A stretch of DNA of 64,000 nucleotides, from NCBI GenBank assembly GCA_036346395.1, contig CM070615.1, positions 1,865,534 to 1,929,533 on the forward strand, written 5' to 3'. Source of the DNA: Hsuehochloa calcarea (Eukaryota > Streptophyta > Magnoliopsida > Poales > Poaceae). Both the position numbers and the translations under genes were made by a program. The notes under the pieces are model-generated. The model did not search any database. It was not told where the DNA came from and saw nothing but the letters and a program-made list of their open reading frames with translations. Below, piece by piece: positions 1 to 12,240 of the stretch; the first letter of the stretch is position 1, and each line of letters begins with the position of its first letter.

Positions 1-36
1 GCTGCCTCTGCCTACCAAGAGGCTCTGGACTCCTAC

Positions 37-720
37 ATGGATCGCTTGACTACCTACACTCAGTGGTGTGACGACGACGCTCGAGCTGCTGCTGTCTTCA
101 TCGCCGAGTTGTTGACCTCGATTTTCTTCGAGATTGTGGGATTCTCATCGGTACCGCCCAGATGTGGACTCATCTTCGACAGCGCTATGAACCCTCTGGA
201 GATGCCCTCTACTTGTCAGTAGTTCGTCAGGAGCACTCTCTTCAGCAGGGTGATGCTACTGTTGACGCCTTCTACGCTCGAGTTCCGCGCGATCAAGCGC
301 CAATCTGGACTCTCTTCGCACCGCCTTGCCGTCGTTCTGTTCATCTTTGCTTGGTCGTCCGCGGCCGACCGGAGTTTGGTGTGTCTCACGAAGTTCCTTA
401 CTCGACTTCGCCCCGAGTTCGAGCGAGGCGTGCCCGACTACTTGCACGCCACCTCGTGTCACTCTTACGGAGGCCCTTACCGAGATACGTGCAGAGGAGA
501 CTCGTGCGAGTGGTCTTTGGTGCGATGTCACTCCTCCGTGCTCGCCGCCCGTACACCGCTGCATCGACTACTTCACGCCAAGACACCGCCTCCTCCGGTG
601 GCCGCCACAGTGGTGGTGGCCGCCTCCATCTGGCGGTGGTCGCCTCGCTGCTCCTCTCGCGACAAGATCGGCCACATTGAGTCTCGGTGCTACAAGAAAG
701 CAGAGGCATATTTCACGCCG
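37..720 (+). pseudogene. copia gag remnant
   Basis: Short pieces in different frames resemble copia gag. Around 160-290 the translation contains MWTHLRQRYEPSGDALYLS, typical of the UBN2-type gag core. Around 661-696 the text KIGHIESRCYKK looks like the second half of a CCHC zinc knuckle, which binds element RNA in the virus-like particle. Frames change several times, so no full-length product is possible. Confidence 0.7.
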
Positions 721-1479
721 TTCTTCTCCTAGCACTGCACCAGTACTTCTACAACGACGTCGTGATCGACTACTTCGCATTTTCTCTCACCGAGCGGGAG
801 ATAGCCGGACTTCGACGATCGCTTGCCGCTTGTGTTCTTCCTCGGATGTGTTCTGCAGTTCTGCGGCCCGACTCTTGAGCACGAGAAACCACCTCCTACA
901 GACGGTACCTCCCGTGGATCCTTGATTAGGAGCATCCTTCCACATGACTTCCGATTCTTCCACTCTATCTTTGTTACACCTCTTGATTCCCCGCCGGTGT
1001 TCTTACTGGCGATGGTACCTCTCTTTCGTCTGCGGTCGAGGACCTCTTAGCAACTCATCTTTTCATGTTCCTTCATTTGCTCATGTTCCTCGACTAACCA
1101 TGCGACTTCTTTCTGCTGGGATGATTCATCGACCTTGGTTATCGGATCATTCTCGACTCGACTCTTGTTGTGTTCGGGACCGTCACACGGAGCTCGTTGG
1201 TTCGGCCCTCGGCGCCTTGACTCGCAGCGTCTCGGGAGCTTGGTCGGCTTCACCTTCCTTCACGCCACCGTCGCCGCCCGATCTCTCCGCCTCGCCACTC
1301 CGTCACCGGCTCTTTCCAACAATGGCATCACCGTCTTGGCCATCTGTGTGGCTCTCGTCTGTCGTCTTTAGTTCGTCGTGGTCTCACGGGTCATCTCGGA
1401 GGCGTGTCTCTACATTGTCGGTGTAAGTTAGGCAAAGCGGCTTGACTTCCTTATCCTCATAGTGAGTCGGTGTCTCAAC

Positions 1480-2050
1480 GTCCTTTTGATCTTGTTCATT
1501 CGATGTTTGGGGTCCCGGCTCCCTTCGCGTTTGAAAGGGGGTCATCGATACTATATCATATTTATAGATGATTTCTCTCGCCACACTTGGATATATTTCA
1601 TGTCTTCTCGTAGTGAGGTATTGTCTATCTATAAACAGTTTGCCACTATGGTTCGCACACAGTTCTCCACTCCTATTCGTGTCTTTCGTGGCCGACTCTC
1701 TTTGGCGAGTACCTCTCTCATCACTGCTGATTTCCTTGTCGACGTGGCACTCTCGCTCGATTCTCTTGTCACGGTGCTCATGCTCGAATGGTGTTGCTGA
1801 GCGCAAGCATCGTCACCTCCTTGAGTCGGCTCGTGCACTGATGATTGCCGCCGCTATTCCACCTCACTTTTGGGCAGAGGCTGTTTCCACTGCCACCTAT
1901 CTCATCAACATCCAGCCTTCTTCCGCTCTTCAGGGCGCAATCCCTATTGAGCGTCTCTGTGGTCTCCTCCACGACTACTCGCCTTCGTGCATTTGTTTGC
2001 GTTTGCTACGTTCTTCCCTCGAGAACGCACCAAACTGACTGCTCAGTCAA
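1480..2050 (+). pseudogene. copia integrase remnant
   Basis: The translation reads [18 protein letters not shown] near 1550-1600, the copia integrase core with its first catalytic aspartate region. Near 1798-1945 it reads ERKHRHLLESARALMIAA and then FWAEAVSTATYLIN, the conserved end of the core. A frameshift between them removes the middle acidic residue region, and a stop at about 1798 separates the halves. In an intact element this enzyme inserts the cDNA into host DNA. Confidence 0.8.
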
Positions 2051-2489
2051 TTGAGTGTGTCTTTTTGGGGTACAGTGCCGAGCACAAGGGCTATCGGTGC
2101 TGGGATCCTGTTGGTCGACGGATGCGGATTTCTCGGGATGTGACTTTCGACGAGTCTCGTCCCTTCTACCCACGTCCTGTCTCTCCTTCGACTTCCTCTA
2201 TGGAGTCTCTCTTTTTGACCTTTCGGATACACCTATCTCGTCTCCACATATTTCTCCTGTGGCCTCTCCGCCATTGTCGTCGCCTGTTTCGTCTCCTGCG
2301 GCTCCTCAGGCTCCCCCCACTACACTCGTCTACACTCGTCGACCTCGTATTGAGGATCTTCCAGATGAGCCCACTTCCCCTGATGTTCCATCTTCTTCTG
2401 ATGATTCATCTTCTCCTGATGGGCCGTCTTCTCCTCGCTACGCTCTCCGCGATCGTCGATCGATTCGCCCCCGCCTGCTTTTGCTTTTC

Positions 2490-3995
2490 TTTGGTGCAGC
2501 TACTTGTGAGCCTGCCTCCTACCGGGATGCTATTACTCATCCTGAGTGGCAGCATGCCATGGCCGAGGAGATTGCCGCCCTCGAGCGTACTGGTACTTGG
2601 GATCTTGTTCCTTTTCCATCTCACTCTCGTCCCATCACATGTAAGTGGGTCTATAAGATTAAGACTCGCTCTGATGGCTCTCTTGAGCGCTATAAGGCGT
2701 GTCTTGTTGCTCGTGGCTTCCAGCGGGAGCATGGTCGTGACTCTGACGAGACTTTTGCTCTGTGGCCCACATGACCACCGTGTCGCACTCTTCTTTCGGT
2801 GGGCGTCGTCGCCATCGGTGCATTCTCAACTTGATGTCAAGAATGCCTTTCTTAATGGCGAGTTGCGTGAGGAGGTCTACATGCATCCGCCACCGGGTAT
2901 TCATTCTCGAGGGCATGGTGCGCCGCCTTCGTCGCTCTCTATGGCCTTAAGCAAGCCCCTCGTGCACGGGTTTGGCGCTTCTCCTCTGTGGTCCTGCTGC
3001 TGGTTTTTGACAAGTGATCATGATCCGCGCTCTTTGTCCACACTTCGTCTCGTGGTCGGACTCTTCTTCTTACGTATGTTGATGATATGATCATTACGGA
3101 GATGATTACGAGTACATTGCCTTTGTCAAGGCTCGTCTTAGTGAGCGATTCCTTATGTCGGATCTTGGTCCTCTTCGTTACTTCCTTGGGATTGAGGTTA
3201 CTTCCACTCCGGATGGTTTCTTTATGTCCCAAGAGAAGTATATTCAGATCTTCTTGATCGCGCCTCCCTCACGTCGGCGTCTGTTGAGACTCCTATGGAG
3301 CTCAATGTTCACCTCAAACCCTCGATGGCGAGCCTCTTTACGATCCAGACTCGCTATCGTCATCTTGTTGGGAGTCTTGTCTACCTTGTTGTTACTCGTC
3401 CGGATATCACTTATCCATCCACATTACGAGTCGGTTTGTTTACGCTCCCACTCGGGTCCACTCTGACCACCTTCTTGAGTTCTGCGATACCTTCGTGGGA
3501 CTATCTCTCGCCGTCTCTTCTTTCCACGCCCTCGTTCATACTTCAGCTTATTCGGATGCTACTTGGGCGTGATCCTCCGATCGTCGGTCTATCTCGCGCT
3601 TCTTGTGTTTTTCTTGGTGGTTCGCTTATTGCACGGAAGGCGAAGAAGCAGTGCGATGTCCGTTCGAGCGCAGAGGTGAGTTGCGAGCTATGGCTCTCTT
3701 GACAGAGATTAGCAGCTACGGTGGTTACTTGAGGATTTTGGTGTTTACATTACACCAGGCTCCTCTCTTGTCGACGAAGACAGTGCTATCGAGATTGACG
3801 TGACCACGTGAAGCATGAGCTCACCAAGCATATTGGTGTTGATGCTTCCTTCATGAGGTCTTGTGTACAGGATCAGGTGATTGCTCTTCAGTATGTGCCT
3901 TCAGAGCTTCAGATAGCGGATTTCTTCACGAAGGCCCAGACTCGAGCACAGCACGGCTTCTACCTCTCCAAACTCAGTGTTGTTGATCCACCATG
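2490..3995 (+). pseudogene. copia reverse transcriptase and RNase H remnant
   Basis: The N-terminal part reads HAMAEEIAALERTGTWDLVP and CKWVYKIKTRSDGSLERYKA (about 2555-2700), the usual start of copia reverse transcriptase. The active-site box YVDDMIIT is at 3074-3097. A later stretch, PLRYFLGIEVTSTPDGFFMS (about 3168-3227), is also family-typical. RNase H ends with ADFFTKAQTRAQHGFYLSKL (about 3918-3980). Each piece lies in a different frame, so the enzyme is dead. Confidence 0.85.
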
Positions 3996-4009
3996 AGTTT
4001 GAGGGGGGG

Positions 4010-4142
4010 TGTTAGAGATATAATATTAGAGATATGATTTGATTTGGTTTCCTTATCTGTTACTGGTTTCCTTATCTGTAACTTGTACTGTGTATATATA
4101 CTGGCCAATTGGCCCCTGATAATACAAGCAACAATCCTAACA
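4010..4142 (+). repeat. copia 3' LTR, 133 bp
   Basis: The repeat begins TGTTAGAGATATAATA directly after a run of guanines (the polypurine tract) and ends CAATCCTAACA, giving matching TGTTAG/CTAACA termini. It has a TATATA stretch near 4093. At 133 bp it is very short for an LTR, similar in size to the rice element Tos17, though I do not claim it is Tos17. Confidence 0.85.
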
Positions 4143-4305
4143 GAAACCTCGTCTTGAAGAACTCGAGCGGTAACGTTCTTCGCCAGAGTTTTGATTCACC
4201 GACGAACGCTTTCCTTCCCACTCACCGAATTCCTTCCACCACAAAGTTTGTCTCTATTACTCAGCTATATGTTCCTGGTCACTGCACCTTTCGTTACTGT
4301 TAGAC
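4143..4305 (+). pseudogene. S-domain receptor kinase copy A, lectin-domain fragment
   Basis: The translation resembles the B-lectin region of the receptor kinase at 30186. It has SSGNVLRQSFDSPTNAFLP where the complete copy has SSGNIVWQSFDSPTDTFLP (about 30601-30660), and the match runs on through the following 25 or so residues. It starts immediately after the copia LTR and stops at a TAG near 4303. With the kinase fragment at 25640-26303 it appears to be one ancestral gene torn apart by the transposon block between. The EGF-like, PAN, membrane and N-lobe kinase parts are missing. Confidence 0.8.
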
Positions 4306-4506
4306 ACGCAGTGCAGCGGAAAAAGAGTTGGAGCAGTCCGGTCCAACGTCGCGCATCGATGTAGTGAAAGTAGTCGATGGTCCAACGTCCTTGAACGCCG
4401 ATCGTCTCCTCCAGCAGCCCCTCGTGTTCCTTATGTACGTCGCAGATCGTCCTCGACCAACTGAGGTTTAAGTAAACTATTACACATGTAGAAAACCATG
4501 ATGACA

Positions 4507-5560
4507 CACTACTACAAAAAGGCTAATACTGGACGCCTCATCACAGACGGTTGACCAAAATTATCTGTATTAAATACAATCAAGGACGGTTTTGGTTTAG
4601 CGACCATCTGTGTTACTAACTGCTCTAAAAACCGTCCGTGAATAAGTAATATCACAGACGGTTCATGTTGAAAATTATCTATGAAGTATCACGGACGGTT
4701 CTTCAGAACCGTCTGTGATACTACTAAATTCATAAACATTTATTTATTGGAACCGTCTGTAATTAGAAATAATTGATTAGCTGATTCCGACCAATACTCC
4801 TGATCAGGTCAGATTGAACTTTAAAAGTGGTCGAATTGAAGCTGATTTCCCTAACAGAAGAAAGAAGAAGATATGTAATCCGGTAGGCACATTGTTCTGT
4901 ATTATGTGTAACTTCACTGTCTTGACGTGTAACTTCCAATCAACAGAAGAATGTAGAAGTACTTCACATGATCGATCGATCAGAAGTTACACATCATAAA
5001 CAGTGAAGTGCTCACCTAATCGTAGGGATATGATCTTCTACCAATTTTCATAGACCAAATTGACTTTCCGACCACCCAAATTGAAGTAGTCGATTGATCA
5101 TCCATGGATTTTGTTCGTCCATGCACGGTGGTCGAAAAGTCAATTTGTTTCGTGAATTTTGTCTTACTAGCTAGCTAGAAGGGTAGGGATCGAGATGAGA
5201 ACTTTAATAAGAAATGGAAGCAAGAAAAGATGGAAAGTTTGTGAGTGATTTTTTCTTAGTTCTGCGTGCCCTTCCGATGGTTATTTATAGGCTTAATTAA
5301 CACCTTGTGGTAAGATTAAATTAATGAATAAAGACAAGAGTCTGGCGGATAGGATTTATTAGAATGTGTTCCTAATAAATCGTTGGTAATCAAAGCATCA
5401 CCATCTTTTCGGGAATTATTTTTCATAAATACGGTTGACGCTCATTTTCCTATGTTTACAACTGAAGCTGGAGAGCTCATCACAGATGGTTTTTAATAAG
5501 AACCGTCTGTGATTACATACTTCATATACGGTTTTTTAATATAATCATATGTGATAATTC
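4507..5560 (+). mobile_element. CACTA (En/Spm-type) terminus with subterminal repeats
   Basis: The segment begins CACTACTACAAAAA, the classic CACTA terminal inverted repeat. It is followed by many copies of a motif close to CACAGACGGTT in both orientations (for example 4542, 4651, 4695, 4705, 5498). Such arrays bind the element's transposase. Some copies pair head-to-head as hairpins, for example near 4688-4722. The matching 3' terminus was not found; similar hairpin repeats at 15618-15745 suggest an F-box pseudogene lies inside this element. Confidence 0.8.
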
Positions 5561-5696
5561 AATCTTTCGGCTCCCGCGCGATGCGTCTCTTCGTCTCGCA
5601 CGCCGACATTACGTACAATGCATCTCTTCAACATTTTAGAAGAATGATCATCACGCGCCATGGTGAATACGCATGGTATCGGTGAGCACGCGGAGC

Positions 5697-6664
5697 ATGA
5701 CGGCGAGGACCAAGGCGAGGAGGTCGGTGATCGTCATCGCTTTTCCTCACGATGACGTCGTCCACATGGTCGGCCTCATGGCCGCGAGCTCTCCTCAGCC
5801 CATTGCTGACCTATGCAGCCTATGAGCCATATACGTATTCTGTTTTTTTTGTTTTTGGTAGGTCTGAAGGAGTCAGCATTCTGTTCGGTTTTTGTTAGTT
5901 TCGGAAGATGACTATAGCAAATCATATCCTAGTTAATTGTTGGAAAGCATCAGGTGTTTGTTTCGGGTTCAGGTTCCTACGAGCCACATATGTATCCTGA
6001 TTGTAATTCCTCTGAAAATCTATAAAAGGAGAAAAACTAAAAAGTCGTATCAGTTAATACGAATAATCTCGTGTTGATTTCATTTTGTATCCAATATCGA
6101 TCCAGTTCTGAACTAAATTTGACTAGCAACAATGACCTTAATTTGGCATAGCTTTTAATTTTGTCTTATAGAGTAATTCTTGTATTAAGATTCTGTCATC
6201 TTGAATTTTATAGTTGCAAGCCCATGTACAAGACGTCCAAGGAGCATGTCGTGGGGAGGCGCATGGCACTGGAGCGGGAGGAGGCAATGAAGTGGTAGGA
6301 CAACGAGCGCTACCTCGCCGTTGTCAACCACCTGGTCGGCGCCGGCAACCCGGAGGCCTGCTTCATCGTCGGCCTCGCGCTTGTCTTCGCGCCACAAGAC
6401 ATGCAGCGTGACCTCGTGTTCTTTGAACGGGCGACCGTCGCTGGCCACAAGGCCGCAGCCTACGTGCTCGGCCTCCTCCTTTACATGGTCGGTGAGACGC
6501 ACGATGTTGGGAAGCACTACATTAGCTAGGTCGAGGGCGAGCCAGCCGGTGGCGGGTGTGAGACAGCCAAGAGGACCAACCGGGAGTGCAGGCGGTGCCG
6601 CAGGCTCGCTGCGGATATGGTCCAAGAGGCGGTGTGGAAGAAGATGGCCGGGCCACTAGGCCGG
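5697..6664 (+). pseudogene. F-box family gene, 5' part (exon 1 and most of exon 2)
   Basis: An ATG at 5697 opens a reading frame with DDVVHMVGLMAASSPQPIAD (about 5748-5807), an F-box-like helix pair in a large grass-specific family. An apparent intron runs from about 5830 to an acceptor near 6205. Exon 2 continues with CKPMYKTSKEHVVGRRMALE and Sel1-like text such as NPEACFIVGLALVF and AAAYVLGLLLYMV. In-frame TAG codons at 6296-6298 and 6527-6529 mark it as a pseudogene. The frame continues at 15364 after a gypsy insertion. Intact members act as substrate adaptors of SCF ubiquitin ligases. Confidence 0.75.
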
Positions 6665-6669
6665 GTGTG

Positions 6670-9600
6670 TGTCGGGACCCGAAAATACATCTCAGGAACC
6701 CTCTGTGTATTCTGAACTAGTCCCAGATCAGTAGCTAGCTCACACAGGAAACAGTGATGAAATACCATCCATTTATTCGATTTAACTAAAAAGATCTCAA
6801 AATAATAATAACTGGACCTTATGGTCAATGTTTACTTAACTTGCCACGCAGGGCTAAAGAAACAAATAAACTCTTGCAGCGGAACGAGAAACTTGGAAAG
6901 GCCAATCAACATGCCCACAGGCAATCGAGTGGAGAACGCATCCTAATCCGCAAAACCTTCAACGTCTTGATTACGGAAGAACTCTGTGCGACTTGATATT
7001 CTTCAAGCGATCAACAAAGGCATGGTAGTGAGTACATAAAGCACTCAAGAAGTAGTAGGAAATGTATGCAAATAGTATTCATACAAGGCTTACCAAAGGT
7101 TAGTTTGTATGGTTCTTTTGCTGAAAACAACATTTAACAAATACAGTAAATAGATTGAAATCACGAGACTTGAAAAGAATACTAAATAAGTAAACAAGTT
7201 CTTTGAAACAACGGTGAACTAACCATTCAGCGACCAACCAACAAATGACGGTGAACTCCCGTTCACCAATCAACAAACCACCAAGTGAATTACCCATTCA
7301 CCGAACAAACATTTTATTCATCAAGTGAACTTCTCATTCACACTGACTCATTTTGGAAGAAACTCTATCTCCGTGTGAAATTCCGAGCACGTCCATAACA
7401 GCGGACACGGCTATTGAATAGTTTTACACACTCTGCAGAGGTTGTACAACTTGACCCACAAGACACGACTTCTCCAGTTGGTTTGGCATCCGTCGATACC
7501 ACTGCTCACTACCTTGGGTAGCGAGGCTGGAAGAGCGTGACAAAGCCTTTACAAAGCTCCTTCTTAACCTAGTTACGCGTGAGGTTTCAACTTTGAATGT
7601 CTCCATCCCAGGCAGACGGGGCCCCCTCTTGCGCCATAGTGAGCACGTGCCCGTAACTCACTCTTCCAAGGCAGAACCAAAATTAAGACATTGCTAATTA
7701 ATCGGCCGAGTCCCGCCCATACAGGACATGTGGTTGTGCAGTTAAGGCTCGATTCAATGGCGCACAAGATTAAGTCCTTGACAAGTTACTCGGCGATCTT
7801 TCCACAAACCCACAGCGTGTTAAATCCACACCCTCAATCCACCATCCATTCGCCCGAGTGAAAACCATTTTGTTTACAAGAAACCAATGACATCCCTGTC
7901 ATGGTACACAAGTTTTAACAACGATGGCTAACCACCACAATTCCATATATCATTAAGTCAAGATTAAATCATTAAAACACATGTGATGATGAATCCATCG
8001 AGACTAGGCTTGACTAAGCACTAATCGATACCCATGTTGGTGATACAAATATGTCCAACTAAAATTATCCGAGCTAGGGTGACCAAGGATTCATGGCATT
8101 CAAATGTTCAATGGAGGTATAATGACAACAGGTAATAACTAAACCCAAAACAATTGATATAAAGATAGCATGCGGTTGTATAAAACAATATACTTTTGAA
8201 AACATAGGATCAATATGATCAAAGGACTACGGCTTGCCTTGGAATAAATCACAGGATTGATCTTGATCTTGGTGTACTTCTCCTTGTTCAAAACTTCCCA
8301 AGTAGCAGCGTCTACTCGCAAAACAAGCAAATGGAACAAATAAAAATCAAACAGAGATAAAACCAACTGCAAAAATTAAATAAAAATCATAAATAAATAG
8401 AGCTCGAATTTAGATAAATTTACAAATTTGAATGGGCTCAATCGGAGTTCGGATGCAAAAGATATGGGCTTTGGAAGATTAAAAATAAATCAAAACCCTA
8501 ATTTGGATTTTAATTTAATTTGAATTATTTTCAACAGAAAAGGAAGATTAATGCGCCCGATCAGTATCTTGACACGAGGCGCCCACGCAAGCAAAATGGC
8601 TGAGGTGGCGACAGCTAGCATCTGGGCCCACTGGTCAGAGGCACGGCTCAACGTGGACCATGTCCACCGAAGGAGGCTCGGGAGGAAGTGCAGGCGTTGC
8701 CACTGGTGGAACCACCTTGCAGTCCGCTGTGAGACCAGCGGCTTGGTGGAGCAGTCTTTGTTGGCCATTCTTGGTAGCAAGGAGGAGCGCGAGAGGAGAG
8801 AGGCAGGAGACTTCTTTGGCGGCGGCGGACGACGGCCTGTGGGCGGCGAGAGAGACAAAATGGGTCGGCTGGGTGGGCGGCGATGCTAATGGTGGCGGCA
8901 AAGGAGCTTAGGCGGCAAGGTCTCACCGGTGATGGAGAAGATGGCGGCGGGATGATGGGGCGTTGTCGGACGGCGGCGACAACGATGATGGCGACGGCGG
9001 CGCGAAGACGGCGGCAAAGCTGGAAGCTCCGGTGATTGCGATCCCTATGGAGGTGGTGGCGCGGCCGAGGAGCAACGGAGGCGGAGAAAGCGGCGGCGGC
9101 GAAGGTTCGGCCGTCGGTGGTCGTCGGCAAATGCCACGCGAGAGGAAGAAGGAGGCGCGACCTTGGTGATGGTGGAAGAGGAGGAGGCGAGAGAATAGGG
9201 GTCTCGGGTGCTTATATAGCGGAGGAAAGGAGTATCCGGGAGAACACGCGGCGCAAGACGACGGAGGGACACGGACTCGAGTCCGTAAGAAAGAAGATGA
9301 TGCTGGCGGCAGCGGCGGGGCACACGATCGGAGCGGCGGAGGCAGTGCAGTCTTTGCTTTGGCGAGTGGAGCTTGCGCGACGGCCGATCCGACAGTAGGG
9401 AGAAGGCGAGCACGGGAGCGAAGCGGTGCGAGGAAGCGCGGGTGGTGGCCAGCGGAGTCAGGTGAGGTTGGGCGAACTTGGAATAGTAATGGGCTTGACT
9501 ATTCTTATTAGAGAAAAAATAATATGTTTTTCTTTTTAGAAAATAGCATAAAATCAAAAAGGCAAATAGAAATTAGCAAATGAACTCAGAAAAATTCTAG

Positions 9601-9794
9601 AAAATTCTATAAAATATATCTAAGCCCATAGAATCCAAATAAAATAATTTTAATAATAGTTGATGTTGGAATTAATCATGTTTAATTGTTTTGATCTCTG
9701 AAATTTCTAATTCAGCTTTAACTTTAGTAGAAAAATTCAAATGGTTATTTTTCTTTTAAAACTTTAAAACAGACCAAATTTTTGGGATGTTACA
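6670..9794 (-). repeat. gypsy 3' LTR (minus orientation), 3125 bp
   Basis: On the minus strand it starts TGTAACATCCCAAAAATTTG and ends GGGTCCCGACA. It matches the repeat at 12241-15358 along its whole length with scattered substitutions and small indels. It contains a GC-rich block (about 8550-9470) inside otherwise AT-rich sequence. Several differences from its partner look like CG-to-CA or CG-to-TG decay. Confidence 0.93.
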
Positions 9795-9811
9795 AACCTC
9801 CCCCCCTTAAA
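9795..9811 (-). other. polypurine tract of the gypsy element
   Basis: On the minus strand the sequence TTTAAGGGGGGGAGGTT directly precedes the LTR start TGTAACATCCC. This is the expected position for the plus-strand DNA primer. Confidence 0.8.
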
Positions 9812-9870
9812 GGAATCTCGTCCCCGAGATTCGGGCTGACTAAAGAATAGGTTCTGACTCGGGGTTTAAC

Positions 9871-11060
9871 TTACCACAAACGACGTTCTGAACTTGTTGA
9901 GCTTCTTCTGCAGTGACGTGATTCAATCTTCCTCTTCTTTGGAGTGGATGGGGTCCGGAAGGTTGGTTGGAGTTTGAGGCATTCCTCTCCTGCTCTGGCA
10001 TAGAGGTCTGGCCGGGTAGGTCCCAAATTGAAAGGAATTGGTGTTGGCCCTTGCTTCTGCGGACATTTGTTGGCATAATGACCTGTCTCATGGCAATGGA
10101 AACAAGTAACTCCTGCTGCAGGATTGTTGGTCCTCTGAGGATGATGATTGTTACTGTTATTGAAATTGGAAATTCCTGAGTTTCCTGCATGCGATACTGG
10201 GGCAGGGGTTCTGAATCCGGCAGATGAATTGCTAGCACAAAAAGGCTGATGGGTATTGGTCCTGACTCTTTGTAGCTGACTCTGATGAACTCCATGTTGT
10301 AACATTTTCCTTTTGCGAGATTCGTCCAACTCACGGCGAGAATCTTCTATAAATGCAGTTTTATCCACCATGTCTTTGAAAATCGACATAGTCATTCGAT
10401 AACTTGCACCTTCAAGCGGGGTTGAGTCCACGCTGATAAACCGGCGTGCATTATCCGTCGCAACATCTTACGGAGCATAGCGAGAAAGTTGAGTGAACTT
10501 GTTGAGATATTCACCTAAAGACATATTTCCTTCTTTGTAGTTCACGAAATTCATTCTTCTTCATTTCCACTATACCATCGGAACATGAGCTTGACGAAAC
10601 GCCATTGAAAATTCCCCCAAGTAATGGCTTGTGAATTCTCATGAGATGCGGTGTAGTTTTCCCACCATTCTGCATTTGTACCTTCCAATTGATGTGAGGC
10701 ATAAAGAACTTTCTCATGATTATTGCATTGGGCAATGGCGAGCTTTTTCTCAGCGGGCGAAGCCAATCTTACTGCGTCTAAAGGTTACGGCGAATGAGAA
10801 AATGTAGGCGGACGAGTCCTCATAAATTCTCGCTAACTTGGAATGATGATGGTGACGGTGGAGCAGGGTCGCTTGATTGTTACGATTATTACGATTTAAC
10901 AAGTGACTATTGCAGCGCGGTCGACTTTCTTTGAGTCATCATCTTGTTCATGTTTTGCATCATTGCGCTCATGAATTGAGTTTGAGTTGCTAGTAGTTGT
11001 GCCATCTTTGGGTTCTGTAGTTCCGGGATGGTGGTGGCCACTAGTGTTGGCGTTGGCATG
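9871..11060 (-). pseudogene. gypsy gag with CCHC zinc knuckle
   Basis: The order along the minus strand is as follows. An N-terminal part reads KMAQLLATQTQFMSAMMQNM (about 11000-10940). A retrotransposon gag core includes HQLEGTNAEWWENYTA (about 10700-10640). A zinc knuckle reads CFHCHETGHYANKC (about 10110-10070). At least two frameshifts join these pieces, so this copy does not make one protein. Gag packages the RNA. Nothing resembling protease or polymerase follows before the polypurine tract. Confidence 0.8.
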
Positions 11061-12224
11061 GGCACCATCGATTGAAATCTGCTTGATGTGTTGCAGTGTC
11101 AACCATCTGCGATGCCTCTCCACTGAGTTTGTTAGATAAGGTAGAAAAGCAATGTAGATGAGAGGAATAGCACAATAGATGAGATAGACAAGATAGGGTA
11201 GATGGAGCGACTTAAGTAGGGGAAGCAGGTTAAACCCAAGACAAGAGACAAGAAAGCATAGTGAAAGGCTATGAAAGAACAAATAAACTCTTCAAATTAA
11301 AAGCTTAGTGCGATTGCAACATAATGCTTGACAAAGAAAGCTGCACTCTCACTTGCACACAACCAAAATTAAGACCTATTGCAACAACGATCTAAAAGCG
11401 CTACTAAAACACTAATAGGGCGGCTCCCTCGGACTAGAGGCGAAGACTCTTCAACCACAGTTACGAATCATTTGTAGAACACCCACGAGTTGCGACTGCT
11501 GCAGGAGACTCGGGCGAACAAGCGCGCGAAGTGGTGGAGATACTCGACGATTGCCGGTGATTCGGCGCCTTTCTTGGGGTGGGTAGAGTAGGTGGCGGTG
11601 AAGCTAGTGGTGGAGCGGCGACTTCTTGCTCGAGGATGGTGATGCGGCGCTATTTGCATCACATACTTGCGAACCAACTTGGACAAAGCGATCCGATGCA
11701 ATCTGCAAATCCTTTGAGCGGCTTTGTGGGCAACTATGGATCACGACATGTCCTCAAGCTTGTCGTAGCACTTCATCTTTGTGATGACGGAGGTGGCTTC
11801 CAATCCTTACAATGAAGTACACTCTTGTCTCATATCCAGTTATGTGTCCCTTAACTTTTCTTTCCTTGGTGAAGTAAGTTGCACCTCTACTTGTTCCCAA
11901 ACTTTGTAACAAGCAATGAAGAACTCCCGGCCAATCGCCTCTTTGATCGCGATACACTTGCACCATCTAGAGAAATTAACAGGATAAGACTGTCAAATTA
12001 AGATCACCAAATACAATTCGGATAAGACAAGAGACAAGATCTCTAGCACAAGATGAGGAGAAATAGAATGTGGTAAGAATAGAATAGATTGAGATGAGAT
12101 CAGAATAGAATAGATCAGAAAGGAACAACTTAAGTCAAATTCAGTTGATTTGATTTAGAAAATAAGTTTTGAAACTTTGACTAAAACGACCATGCTAACT
12201 AAGGTTGCGTTCTACGATCGATAT

Positions 12225-12236
12225 GGCTCGATACCA
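12225..12236 (-). other. primer-binding site of the gypsy element
   Basis: On the minus strand, four bases inside the 5' LTR, the sequence TGGTATCGAGCC resembles the complement of the initiator-methionine tRNA 3' end (TGGTATCAGAGCC), with one A missing. Confidence 0.65.
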
Positions 12237-12240
12237 CCTC

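Larger units (their letters stand above)
1..4142 (+). mobile_element. Ty1/copia retrotransposon, 3' portion
   Basis: A degenerate copia element enters from the left edge and ends in its 3' LTR. The order is copia-type: gag with a zinc-knuckle remnant, then integrase, reverse transcriptase, RNase H, a G-rich polypurine tract at about 3999-4009, and the LTR. Many frameshifts and stops break every domain, so it cannot encode an active polyprotein. It ends exactly where sequence resembling a receptor-kinase lectin domain begins, so it probably inserted into that gene. The 5' LTR and left target duplication lie outside the window. Confidence 0.9.

Noticed and set aside
8490..9557. Several open frames up to 170 codons on both strands
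   Set aside because: They lie in the GC-rich block of a gypsy LTR. The partner LTR gives different frames at the same place.
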